DNA from: Streptomyces sp. GESEQ-35
GTDB lineage: Bacteria; Actinomycetota; Actinomycetes; Streptomycetales; Streptomycetaceae
Assembly: GCF_017948485.1 (NCBI RefSeq)
Contig: NZ_JAFFSX010000016.1
Span: 1 to 64,000 of the forward strand
Length of the DNA: 64,000 nt
Direction: 5' to 3'
The translations under genes and the position numbers were made by a program. Shown one piece after another: positions 27,593 through 35,757 of this stretch (position 1 is its first letter; each line of letters begins with the position of its first letter). Below the pieces are notes generated by a model. That model saw only the letters and a list, made by a program, of their open reading frames with translations. It ran no database searches and was not told where the DNA came from.

Positions 27593-29905
27593 TCACGGTG
27601 AAGTCGCCCGTTGGGACGATGAGCTGACGGTCATCGCTTCGTGGGCGCGGGCGCCGTCGGGGGCAGGGTCTTTCACCGGATGGCGTCGTACGCGTGGCAT
27701 CCACCAGTTGGCCCGGCCGGCGAGCTGCATCACCGCAGGGACGAGGATGCCGCGGACGATGGTGGCGTCCACCAGGACGGCGATGGCCAAGCCGATGCCG
27801 AGCATTTTCAGCATGCTGATCCCCGAGGTCGCCAGGGCGCCCATGGCGACGGCGACGATGAGAGCGGCCGCGCTGAACAGGCGCCCGGTGCGTGCGATGC
27901 CCGTCACGATCGCCTGCTTGTTGTCGCCTGTGGCCAGGTATTCCTCCTTGATGCGGGTCATCAAGAACAGCTCGTAGTCCACGGAGGCACTGAAAGCCAG
28001 GGCCAGCACCAGAACCGGCATGGTGACTTCCAGGTATCCGGTGACGGCGAAGTTACCTACGAGGAACCGGATATGTCCCTGCTGGAACACCCAGACGAGG
28101 GCGCCGAGGCTGGCCGTCAGGCTCAGCACTCCGACGACCACCGCCTTCAGCGGGACCAAGAAGGAACGGGTGCAGGCCAGTAGGACAGCGACAGTCGCCA
28201 GAGCAGCCAGGGCGGCCACCCACGGCAGACGGTTGCCCATGACGGCGATGGTGTCGGCGGCCTGTGCAGTGCGGCCGGACACCAAGCGCGGACCGGGCGC
28301 CGGAACGGCTCGTACCCGCTGCAGCATCTGCCGGGCAGCGTCGCTTTGCGCGGGCGCCTGCCCGACGACTGTCACCCATGTCCCAGGCCCGGTTGCCCCC
28401 GCCCGGCTCTGGCTTGTGCCACTGGCTTCCGTGCGATGACCGGCCTGGTAGGAGCCCGTGACCGCGGAAACGACCACAACGCCGGGAATCCGGGAGAGCC
28501 GACGTGCGTAGGAGTCCAGGGACGCTGGGGCAGTGACGTCCGCCTCGGGCAGGACAACCGTCAGGGCGCGTTCGCTGTCCACGGGGAAGGCCCGGCTGAT
28601 GCTCTCCGCGGCGGTGCGTGCCGAAGCGTCAGACGGCAGAACACGGGCATCGACCACTCCAAAGCGCGCTTGCGCGAACGGTACGGCCATCGCCAACAGC
28701 ACCAGAACGCTCAGCCCGAGCAAGACGACCGGGCGCGCGACAGTCACCTGGGCAATCGCCTTCCACACGTGGCTCTCCCGGCTTTGCGAAGAGACTCCCC
28801 TCCGCACTGGACGCCACGGGAGTGCCTGGCTCGCGCTATCCGTCCTGCTACCAATGAGCAGCAACAGCGCCGGCAGCGCGGTCATGCTGACAGCCGCGCC
28901 CAGCGCCACCACGACGATCCCGGCGATGGCCAAAGACCGCAGGAACGGCAAGGGCAGCACCAGGACCACGGCCAGCCCTGCAAGGACCGTGGCGGCGCTG
29001 TAGACAGCCGCCCGGCCCGCCGTGCGCATACTGCGCACCACGGCGTCCGGCACAGCACAGCCGTCGGCCAACTCCTCGCGGAACCGGGTCACGACGAAGA
29101 GCGCATAATCCACAGCCAGCCCGAATCCGAGGGCTGCGGCGATGTTCAGGGAAAACACCGACATCGGCAGGAAGACGTTCACCAGACGCAGCACTGCGAA
29201 CGCCACGGTGACCACGCAAACAGCGATCGCTGTCGGCACCAGGGCCGCGGCGAGAGATCCGAAGGCGAGCAGGAGAATCAGCACGGTGAGTGGCAGCACG
29301 ATGAGCTCCGCTCGCAACAGGTCGTGCTGACTCTGTCGGGTCGCCTCCGCGTTTACCACCGTGGGACCCGTGAGTTCGACGGCGAGCGTGCCGGAGTGCT
29401 GTCTCAGTCCAGGGCTCAGCCGCTCGGCCGTGCGCATGGCAGTGAAATCGTCACCGGCGAGATCGAAACGGATCAGGGCCGCCCGCCCGTCCGCGGATCG
29501 CAGCTCCGGCCGATCCCCGTCCCAGTATGAGGCGGTATGCCGTACGCCGGGCTGCATGTGCGCCCACGCCTCCAGGCGGCGCCCGGCGGCTACGGCGGCG
29601 GGGTTGTCAACGCCGTCCGCGGCCCGCGCATACACCGTCAAGTCGGATGTGCTCGCCCCGAACCGGTCAGCGAGGATCTTCTCCGCGCGGGCTGCTTCCG
29701 TCCCGGTGGCGGTGTAGCCGCCGGAGGACAGCTCACTGAAAGCCCCCACTCCTAGCGCACCGGCTACCACCGCCACCAGCGCATATGTCATCAGCAGCGA
29801 GCGGGCGCGACGCATGCAGAAGCCGGCCAGTGCGGCGATGAGGCCGTCACCGCCTCCCGCGGGATGCCCTGACTTGTTCATGGCCGCACTCATGGGGATC
29901 GTCAA
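27593..29905 (-). CDS. MMPL-family RND lipid transporter
   Basis: This is a 770-residue RND-type membrane protein with the MmpL layout: helix 1, a periplasmic loop (about 60-190), five helices, a second loop (about 430-560) and five more helices. The family motif GFGLAVDYALF (helix 4) carries the proton-relay aspartate and the second half has SASVDYELFLMTRI. MmpL proteins export lipids and polyketides. Its position inside the desaturase-ACP-ketosynthase run suggests it exports their product. The TTG at 29905 or ATG at 29893 could be the start. Confidence 0.93.
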   Translation of the reverse strand: MTIPMSAAMNKSGHPAGGGDGLIAALAGFCMRRARSLLMTYALVAVVAGALGVGAFSELSSGGYTATGTEAARAEKILADRFGASTSDLTVYARAADGVDNPAAVAAGRRLEAWAHMQPGVRHTASYWDGDRPELRSADGRAALIRFDLAGDDFTAMRTAERLSPGLRQHSGTLAVELTGPTVVNAEATRQSQHDLLRAELIVLPLTVLILLLAFGSLAAALVPTAIAVCVVTVAFAVLRLVNVFLPMSVFSLNIAAALGFGLAVDYALFVVTRFREELADGCAVPDAVVRSMRTAGRAAVYSAATVLAGLAVVLVLPLPFLRSLAIAGIVVVALGAAVSMTALPALLLLIGSRTDSASQALPWRPVRRGVSSQSRESHVWKAIAQVTVARPVVLLGLSVLVLLAMAVPFAQARFGVVDARVLPSDASARTAAESISRAFPVDSERALTVVLPEADVTAPASLDSYARRLSRIPGVVVVSAVTGSYQAGHRTEASGTSQSRAGATGPGTWVTVVGQAPAQSDAARQMLQRVRAVPAPGPRLVSGRTAQAADTIAVMGNRLPWVAALAALATVAVLLACTRSFLVPLKAVVVGVLSLTASLGALVWVFQQGHIRFLVGNFAVTGYLEVTMPVLVLALAFSASVDYELFLMTRIKEEYLATGDNKQAIVTGIARTGRLFSAAALIVAVAMGALATSGISMLKMLGIGLAIAVLVDATIVRGILVPAVMQLAGRANWWMPRVRRHPVKDPAPDGARAHEAMTVSSSSQRATSP

Positions 29906-30003
29906 AACACCGTCGCTTCCTGTCCATGGAGCACGAACTCGGGCGCGCAGACAGCCGGGAGCCTGCCGCTGTCAGGCAGTGGAGCCGAAGCTGCCTCGAT
30001 CAA

Positions 30004-30969
30004 TCACCGGGGCGGCTGGAGGTGGATTGCATGCTCCTTAGCCGACAGCTGCTCTCTGACGCCCTCGAACGCTCGAGCCCGGGCGTTCGTGCGCTCAAGT
30101 TCCCGGGCGAGCCCTTCGCGAGCCTGCTCCCCAGCCGGCCCCAGGCCCTGCAACGTCCACAGAGACAGAGAGCGCAACAGCGGGGCGAGAACATCATCGT
30201 GATGCACCCGCAGGTCATAGACGCCGGCGAGGGCGACGTCCCATGCCATCCGCCGGAATCCCGGCATGCGGTGCCCCGGCATCTGAAACGTCGCGACGCA
30301 GTCGCACAACGCCTGCACCACGGCATCGGCATCAATGGCCAGCGCCGCGGCCAGCAGATCCCGGTAGAAGACCATGTGGAGGTTCTCGTCCTGGGCAATG
30401 CGTGTCAGCAGCCTTTCGCAGTTCTCCTCACCGCTGTGACGACCAGCGTTGCGGTGGGACACGCGGGTAGCCAGTTCCTGGACGGTGACGTACACCAGGT
30501 TCTGCAGCAGCCCGTCACGCCCGGGCTCATACCCGGTCGCCACGTGCGCCAGCCGGGCCCTTTCCAAGGCCACCGGATCGACCGCGCGCGTGGCGTGAAG
30601 ATACGCGCGCAGAGCCGTGCTGTGCCGGTCCTCCTCCGCAGTCCACCTGTTGATCCACTCCGCCCACGCCCCACTGCGGCTGATGCGGGTGGACAGCGCC
30701 CAGTGGTAGCCGGGCAAATTGTCTTCGGTCAGAAGATTGAGGACCAGCGCCGAACGAGCTGTCGACGACAGAGATGACTGCCCGGCTTCCCACGGGTCAC
30801 CCTCCAAGGGGCCGTCAAAGTCACGGCCCTGGCCCCACGGGACGTACTGATGCGGGAACCACTCCTGAGACCGGGCCAGATGCCGCTCAAGCAACGTGCC
30901 CACCACAGGTTCCAGCTCCGCAAGCCAGTCAGAAGCCGAGAGACCGCCAGCGCGGGGAGAGAGGGTCAT
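30004..30969 (-). CDS. Soluble diiron acyl-ACP desaturase
   Basis: The 321-residue protein belongs to the acyl-ACP desaturase family (FadA2/DesA type). The two carboxylate-bridged iron motifs are EEDRH in WTAEEDRHSTAL and DENLH in IAQDENLHMVFYRD, plus a conserved glutamate after NLLTEDNLP. It should introduce a double bond (or, in specialised members, act on an existing one) into an ACP-bound acyl chain. It is the first gene of the minus-strand lipid cluster, 98 bp ahead of the MMPL gene. Confidence 0.92.
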   Translation of the reverse strand: MTLSPRAGGLSASDWLAELEPVVGTLLERHLARSQEWFPHQYVPWGQGRDFDGPLEGDPWEAGQSSLSSTARSALVLNLLTEDNLPGYHWALSTRISRSGAWAEWINRWTAEEDRHSTALRAYLHATRAVDPVALERARLAHVATGYEPGRDGLLQNLVYVTVQELATRVSHRNAGRHSGEENCERLLTRIAQDENLHMVFYRDLLAAALAIDADAVVQALCDCVATFQMPGHRMPGFRRMAWDVALAGVYDLRVHHDDVLAPLLRSLSLWTLQGLGPAGEQAREGLARELERTNARARAFEGVREQLSAKEHAIHLQPPR

Positions 30970-31176
30970 GGCTCACCAGTCTCTGACTCATCCACTCTGT
31001 CGCGCGGCACCACGCGGGTCACATCATCTCGAATAGCCCATAAGGCTGTTACTCATGGTCTGACCTCGAACAACGTCCCGAACGGTGTCACTCACCCCGG
31101 AGTTCGGCTACGCGGACGGCGGTCCTTGGCATGATCCTTCGTACCTGCCGCAGCGCGAGTCTCACCAGATCCAAGA

Positions 31177-31313
31177 CCGTCGTCGGACACGCCAACCCCT
31201 CCCCGGCAGGCCCAGAGGAGGTCCGCGTTCTCCCGCGTGCTGGCCCGCACCAGGGAGTCGTCGGCCAGCAGCAGGAGCGTCTCCACGAGCCGGTCGAACA
31301 TCGCGACGACTGA
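31177..31313 (-). pseudogene. Berberine-bridge-type oxidase fragment
   Basis: The minus strand reads LVETLLLLADDSLVRAST followed by ENADLLWACRGG, matching the stretch of BBE-like FAD oxidases that normally reads ADGRLVRAS..ENPDLFWALRGGGG. Upstream and downstream parts are missing. An intact oxidase of the same superfamily lies 700 bp away on the other strand. Confidence 0.5.
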
Positions 31314-32002
31314 CCACTAACGTCGACCGACTTGGACGCCTCGGCCTCGCAGAGTCGGGCAGCGGCGAGCGGCCGGCCTCATCGTGCCGATCAACACCCG
31401 TGATCCGAGGAGCCACGCCGCCGAGCGGTCGGTAGTCGTATTGATGTTTTAGCGGCCGGCTCGGCTGGGTGCGTCACCGCGAAACGCTCGCCGGTCTTGA
31501 GCGGTCGGTACTCCGCTCATCGAATAGTCAAAACTGATCCGCTGTTCTATCGACCACCTTTCGCCAGCTACTCGATACGACGCCAGACGCTTACACAAGC
31601 TGGGATGATTATCCCAACAGCGGTCTATTTAGGCGGCCTCATGCCGTAATGCCGCCCAGGTGTAATGCAGTTGGAGCCGGAACAAGGTTGGCGACGGCGC
31701 GTGACTACCCGGCGCATGCACCGTCATTTCACATGTCACCGGCTTAAACGCGGCGCGTGAAGCAAGCAAATTAGGAGGGCGTGCATTCAACGCACAGCCG
31801 TACGCCTTCCTTTGCTGTTCGGCGGCTACGCAGACTGGCGGGTGTACGCGTTTCGTCAGTGCTGGGCCTCGACGGTGCTGTCCACGGGCCTCTTGGTGAG
31901 CTGACGGGCTGTCCTCCGGGTCTGGGTGCAAACCGACAGATCCTCCGAACGACACGGACGACTACGGCAGGACACCCCATCCGTTCCGGCAGGAGACCAC
32001 AC
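31314..32002. promoter_or_regulatory. Lower-GC region upstream of the flavin oxidase
   Basis: No gene is supported here. From about 31440 to 31780 the sequence is clearly less GC-rich than its surroundings (TTGATGTTTTAG, AAAACTGATC, GATTATCCC stretches), which in Streptomyces often marks promoters or recently acquired DNA. The oxidase promoter should lie here. Confidence 0.4.
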
Positions 32003-33748
32003 ATGTCACCGACCCACCGGTCACCGGTGCACACCTGCCGACGCCCAGCGCTGTCTGGCCCTCTCCTTGCCTGCTACCCCTCCCCGCGAAAGGCACTGAT
32101 GCCAGCACAACCGATCGAAGTCAAGCCGAGTGACGAGCGTTACGACGCGCTGCGCCGCGGATTCAACCAACGCTGGATCGCCCATCCCGACTACGTCGTG
32201 GTGGCAACGTCCGCGGACGACGTGACGGCGGCGCTCACCAAATTCCTCAGCAAACCGGCCAACACCAAGCGCCGCATCACCGTGCGCTCCGGCGGCCACT
32301 GCTACGAAAACTTCGTCTCCGCCCCCGACGTCGGCGTCATCATCGACGTCAGCGCCATGAACCGCGCCTACTACGACCCGTCGATGAAGGCGTACTGCGT
32401 GGAGGCGGGCGCGACGAACTGGCACAGCACTACCCAGCTGTACCGGACCACCGGCCGGGCCCTGCCGGGAGGCTCCTGCTACTCGGTCGGCAGCGGCGGC
32501 CACATCTCCGGTGGCGGATACGGCCTGCTGTCCAGGCTCTACGGCCTGACCGTGGACTACCTGTACGCCGTCGAGGTGGTCACCGTCGCCGACGGCAGGA
32601 CACCGAAGGTCACCGTGGCCAGCAAGGACTCCGCCGACCCGGCACTGCGTGACCTGCGGTGGGCGCACACCGGTGGAGGCGGTGGAAACTTCGGTGTCAT
32701 CACCCGCTACTGGTTCCGCGACCTGCCCCAGCCGCCCGGGCAGGTACTGCTGAGGTCCGTCGCCTGGAAGTGGGAGCAGTTCCAGGCGCGACCCGACCTG
32801 TTCAAGTCACTGGTGCGCCGGTATGGGCAGTTCTTCGAGCACGAACACACCGGCAAAGGGCCGGATTTCATCCATCGCTACGGGTACCGGGACCTGTTCA
32901 CTCTGCTCAAGCTCACCCACATGTCCAACGGCAAGGTGGGCCTGATCATCCAGATGGACGGCACCCGTGACGACTCGCCCGCGCGCCTGAAGGCGTTCCT
33001 GGACTACATCACCGAGGGCTTCACCACCGGCACCGAAACACACGTCGCCGAGACGGTCCTGGACCGGCAGACCGGTGAGCACCCCGCGCAGAGGGAGCTG
33101 TTCATCCCGACCCGTCTGCCGTGGCTGACCGCCACCCAGAGTCTGAACGACTCCGGCCCCAACCGCTGCGGCAAGTACAAGTCGGCCTACCACACCAAGG
33201 CGTTCACCGAGGAACAGATCGACGCCATCCACCGCCACCTCACCGACACCACCTACCACAACCCCGACGCCCTGCTTCAGGTGGACTCCTACGGAGGAAT
33301 GGTCAACGACGTCGACTCGGACGCGACAGCCGTACCCCAGCGTTCCTCCGTCATGAAGCTGCAGTATCAGGCGTACTGGACGTGGGACAAGGACGCCGAC
33401 GCGAACGGGGTGTACGACTACCGGGACGCCGACAAGGACAGCGGGATCGCCGCCCCGCACCTGCGCTGGATCCGCGACTTCTACAAGGACGTCTACCGGT
33501 CCACCGGCGGCGTGCCCGCAGCACCCGACCCCGCACTGACCGCATCCCAGTCGTCCAACACCGACGGCTGCTACGTCAACTACCCCGACGTCGACCTCGA
33601 CGATGGCACCCTCAACACCTCCGGCCAGCCGTCGTACCAGCTCTACTACAAGAACAACTACAAGCGCCTGCAGCGCACCAAGCAACGCTGGGATCCCAAG
33701 AACGTCTTCCGCCACGCGCAGTCCATCCGACCGCCTGCCCCCAATTGA
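32003..33748 (+). CDS. FAD-linked oxidase, berberine-bridge type, bicovalent flavin
   Basis: The 581-residue oxidase has an FAD-binding PCMH domain and a C-terminal BBE domain (YYKNNYKRLQRTKQRWDPKNVF). The flavin attachment residues are His about 99 in RSGGHCYENF and Cys about 159 in GGSCYSVGSGGH, 60 residues apart, the spacing of bicovalent enzymes. ATG 32003 is chosen because AGGAG lies 7 bases upstream; ATG 32101 is an alternative that drops a non-conserved leader. These enzymes oxidise sugars, alcohols or natural-product ring systems with O2. It stands divergent to the lipid cluster, and a link to it is possible but unproven. Confidence 0.9.
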   Translation: MSPTHRSPVHTCRRPALSGPLLACYPSPRKALMPAQPIEVKPSDERYDALRRGFNQRWIAHPDYVVVATSADDVTAALTKFLSKPANTKRRITVRSGGHCYENFVSAPDVGVIIDVSAMNRAYYDPSMKAYCVEAGATNWHSTTQLYRTTGRALPGGSCYSVGSGGHISGGGYGLLSRLYGLTVDYLYAVEVVTVADGRTPKVTVASKDSADPALRDLRWAHTGGGGGNFGVITRYWFRDLPQPPGQVLLRSVAWKWEQFQARPDLFKSLVRRYGQFFEHEHTGKGPDFIHRYGYRDLFTLLKLTHMSNGKVGLIIQMDGTRDDSPARLKAFLDYITEGFTTGTETHVAETVLDRQTGEHPAQRELFIPTRLPWLTATQSLNDSGPNRCGKYKSAYHTKAFTEEQIDAIHRHLTDTTYHNPDALLQVDSYGGMVNDVDSDATAVPQRSSVMKLQYQAYWTWDKDADANGVYDYRDADKDSGIAAPHLRWIRDFYKDVYRSTGGVPAAPDPALTASQSSNTDGCYVNYPDVDLDDGTLNTSGQPSYQLYYKNNYKRLQRTKQRWDPKNVFRHAQSIRPPAPN

Positions 33749-34246
33749 CCGGACTCGGCCCCAGTAAGCGAGACGGCTCAGCCGCCATGGCAGATCGCCG
33801 ACATCCACCTCCACTCGGTGAAGCCGACCCGACCCGGGCGGGTCGCCCTGTCCCGAGGCCGGTTCACGCAGCAGGCAGATGTCGATGGTCTTGTCGCGCA
33901 GGGCGGTGACCTACGGGCGTGGTCGTCTCCTGGATGTCCAGCAGCAGGCCACGGTCGCGTAGGGGGGCATACGTCCGAGCGCCACTCCCCCGGCGTCCAG
34001 GCACCAGGTTCTTCACCGGACGCGAGCCGCTCCAGAAGCGCGCTGCCGTTCGTTCAAAGGCGAACCACCGATGCCCCGCAGCCATCCGAAGCCGGTCACG
34101 GGGCTCACCCCTCTCTCTTCCGGGATATCTGACCAGCAGGACTCAGTAGGTCTGCGCTCAGCGTCGCCTGCCCTCGGCGCCCATCGATACTCGCCACCTG
34201 ACAGGGTCTGACCTGCCCGACAAGGCGCCTGACACTCCATCAGAAC
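33749..34246. other. Region without a recognisable gene
   Basis: Several short overlapping frames exist, none with a recognisable domain or convincing start. It is probably degraded DNA near the right end of the mobile element. Confidence 0.5.
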
Positions 34247-34296
34247 GAGCGTCAAATGAGCGTCACGAGCGTCATTTCAGCGTCATTTCAGCGTCA
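34247..34296. repeat. GAGCGTCA direct repeats, right arm
   Basis: Five copies of (G/C)AGCGTCA start at 34247, 34258, 34267, 34278 and 34289, spaced 9-11 bp, about one helical turn. The block ends about 98 bp inside the right core. The first 20 bp match the left-arm block at 20311. They look like recombinase arm sites. Confidence 0.7.
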
Positions 34297-34343
34297 AGAT
34301 ATCGCCCGTAACGCCCACACCGCACATAGTGCGCACTCACAAA

Positions 34344-34420
34344 ACCGCAGGTCAGGAACCCTTCGCGGCCGGTTCAAGAATCGCCACGCACTCCACATGA
34401 TGCGTCATAGGAAACAGATC
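34344..34420 (-). other. Right attachment site inside the 3' end of the methyltransferase gene
   Basis: This segment holds the last codons and stop of the methyltransferase gene and the 15-bp core (34394-34408) shared with the left end. Insertion here replaced the gene's 3' end without breaking it, the usual habit of integrating elements that target conserved genes. Confidence 0.7.
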
Positions 34421-35683
34421 GAACGCCCGCAGCATCCGCACCCGATACCCGCCCTCCCGGAAGTACCCCAGGTCCCTGGCCAGCGCCGCCGGATCGCACG
34501 CCACGTAAGCGATGCGCCGCGCGCCCAGGGAGGACAGATGCTCGACCGTCTTCCGTCCCGCTCCCGCCCGCGGCGGGTCCAGGACGATCAGGTCGACCTC
34601 GGTGATGCCGGTACGCGGCAGGACGGACTCGACCTTGCCCTGCTCGATGCGGACCCGGGGAAAGTCCGCGAGGTTGTGCCGGGCGTCCTCGACGGCGCGT
34701 TTGCCGGACTCGATGCCGAGCACCGCGCCCTTCTCGCCGAGCCGGTCGGCCAGCGCGCCCGCGAACAGGCCGACGCCGCAGTACAGGTCGAGCGCCATCT
34801 CGCCCTTGCGCGGCAGCAGTCCCTGCATGACCGCAGTGACCAGTGTGTCCGCGGACCTCGGGTGGACCTGCCAGAAACCGCCGTTGCCGACGCGGTGCGT
34901 ACGACCGTCCGCGCGCTCCCGGACGAAGGCGCGGCCGTGGACCCGGTGGACGCCGCCGTCCTTCTCCTCCACCCGCAGCACGGACACCGGCCTGTCCAGC
35001 TCGACGAGCGGCAGCCGCTCCCCCGGCCTCGGCGTCAGGATCACCTGGCGGTCCTGCGACCCGGTCGCCGCGATCGCCTCGACGGACTCCATGCCCGTCC
35101 AGTCACGCTTCTCGATGCCCAGCTCGCTCACTCCGGGCGCCGCGATCATGCAGTGGTCGATCGGCTCGACGTCGTGCGAGCGGTGCCGGCGCAGACCCGC
35201 CCGTCCCGTTTCGGCGTCCACCGCGTACTGCACCCGCGTCCGCCACGCCGGGACCTCACCGGCCGGCAGCTTGTCGCCCTCGGCCGGCATCACCGTGCCG
35301 TCCCAGCCGGCCTCCTCGGGCGTCAGCCCCGCGAGCCGCTGCAACTGCTCGGCGATGACCTCGCCCTTCAACCGCCGCTGGGCGCCGGGCTTGGCATGCT
35401 GCCAGTCGCAGCCGCCGCAGTGGCCCGGACCGGCGTACGGACAGGGCGCCTCGACGCGGTCCTTGGAGGCGGAAAGCACGTCCACCGCATCCGCGCGCAG
35501 GAACCGGGAGTCCTCCTCGCCCTCCGTCACCCGCGCCACGACCCGCTCACCGGGCAGCGCGTGCCGGACGAACAGCACCTGACCCGACTCCGTACGGGCG
35601 ATGCAGTGCCCGCCGTGCGCGACGGGCCCGATCTCGACCTCGTACTCCTCCCCGACCAGCGACTTCTTCGGTTCTGCCTGCAT
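34352..35683 (-). CDS. TrmA/RlmD-family RNA m5U methyltransferase
   Basis: The 443-residue enzyme has an N-terminal TRAM domain (EEYEVEIGPVAHGG), an Fe-S cysteine cluster CPYAGPGHCGGC, the SAM motif DLYCGVGLFAG, LDPPRAG, and the nucleophile cysteine in YVACDPAAL. It should methylate uridine C5 in rRNA or tRNA. ATG 35683 is chosen because homologues begin near MQAEPKKS and the frame upstream is low-complexity. The C-terminal FPMTHHVECV is the segment duplicated at the left end of the element. In M. tuberculosis the same gene precedes the APC permease, as here. Confidence 0.93.
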   Translation of the reverse strand: MQAEPKKSLVGEEYEVEIGPVAHGGHCIARTESGQVLFVRHALPGERVVARVTEGEEDSRFLRADAVDVLSASKDRVEAPCPYAGPGHCGGCDWQHAKPGAQRRLKGEVIAEQLQRLAGLTPEEAGWDGTVMPAEGDKLPAGEVPAWRTRVQYAVDAETGRAGLRRHRSHDVEPIDHCMIAAPGVSELGIEKRDWTGMESVEAIAATGSQDRQVILTPRPGERLPLVELDRPVSVLRVEEKDGGVHRVHGRAFVRERADGRTHRVGNGGFWQVHPRSADTLVTAVMQGLLPRKGEMALDLYCGVGLFAGALADRLGEKGAVLGIESGKRAVEDARHNLADFPRVRIEQGKVESVLPRTGITEVDLIVLDPPRAGAGRKTVEHLSSLGARRIAYVACDPAALARDLGYFREGGYRVRMLRAFDLFPMTHHVECVAILEPAAKGS

Positions 35684-35757
35684 GGCGGGGTGACTCCACA
35701 ACGTCAAGGGGGGAAAAGTTGGACAACAGCCCATCAGTCTACGTGCTCGCGCACAGG

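Noticed and set aside
26010..27704. 564-residue ketosynthase with N-terminal extension
   Set aside because: The extension is a shadow of the ACP gene; ATG 27242 overlaps the ACP stop as TAATG.
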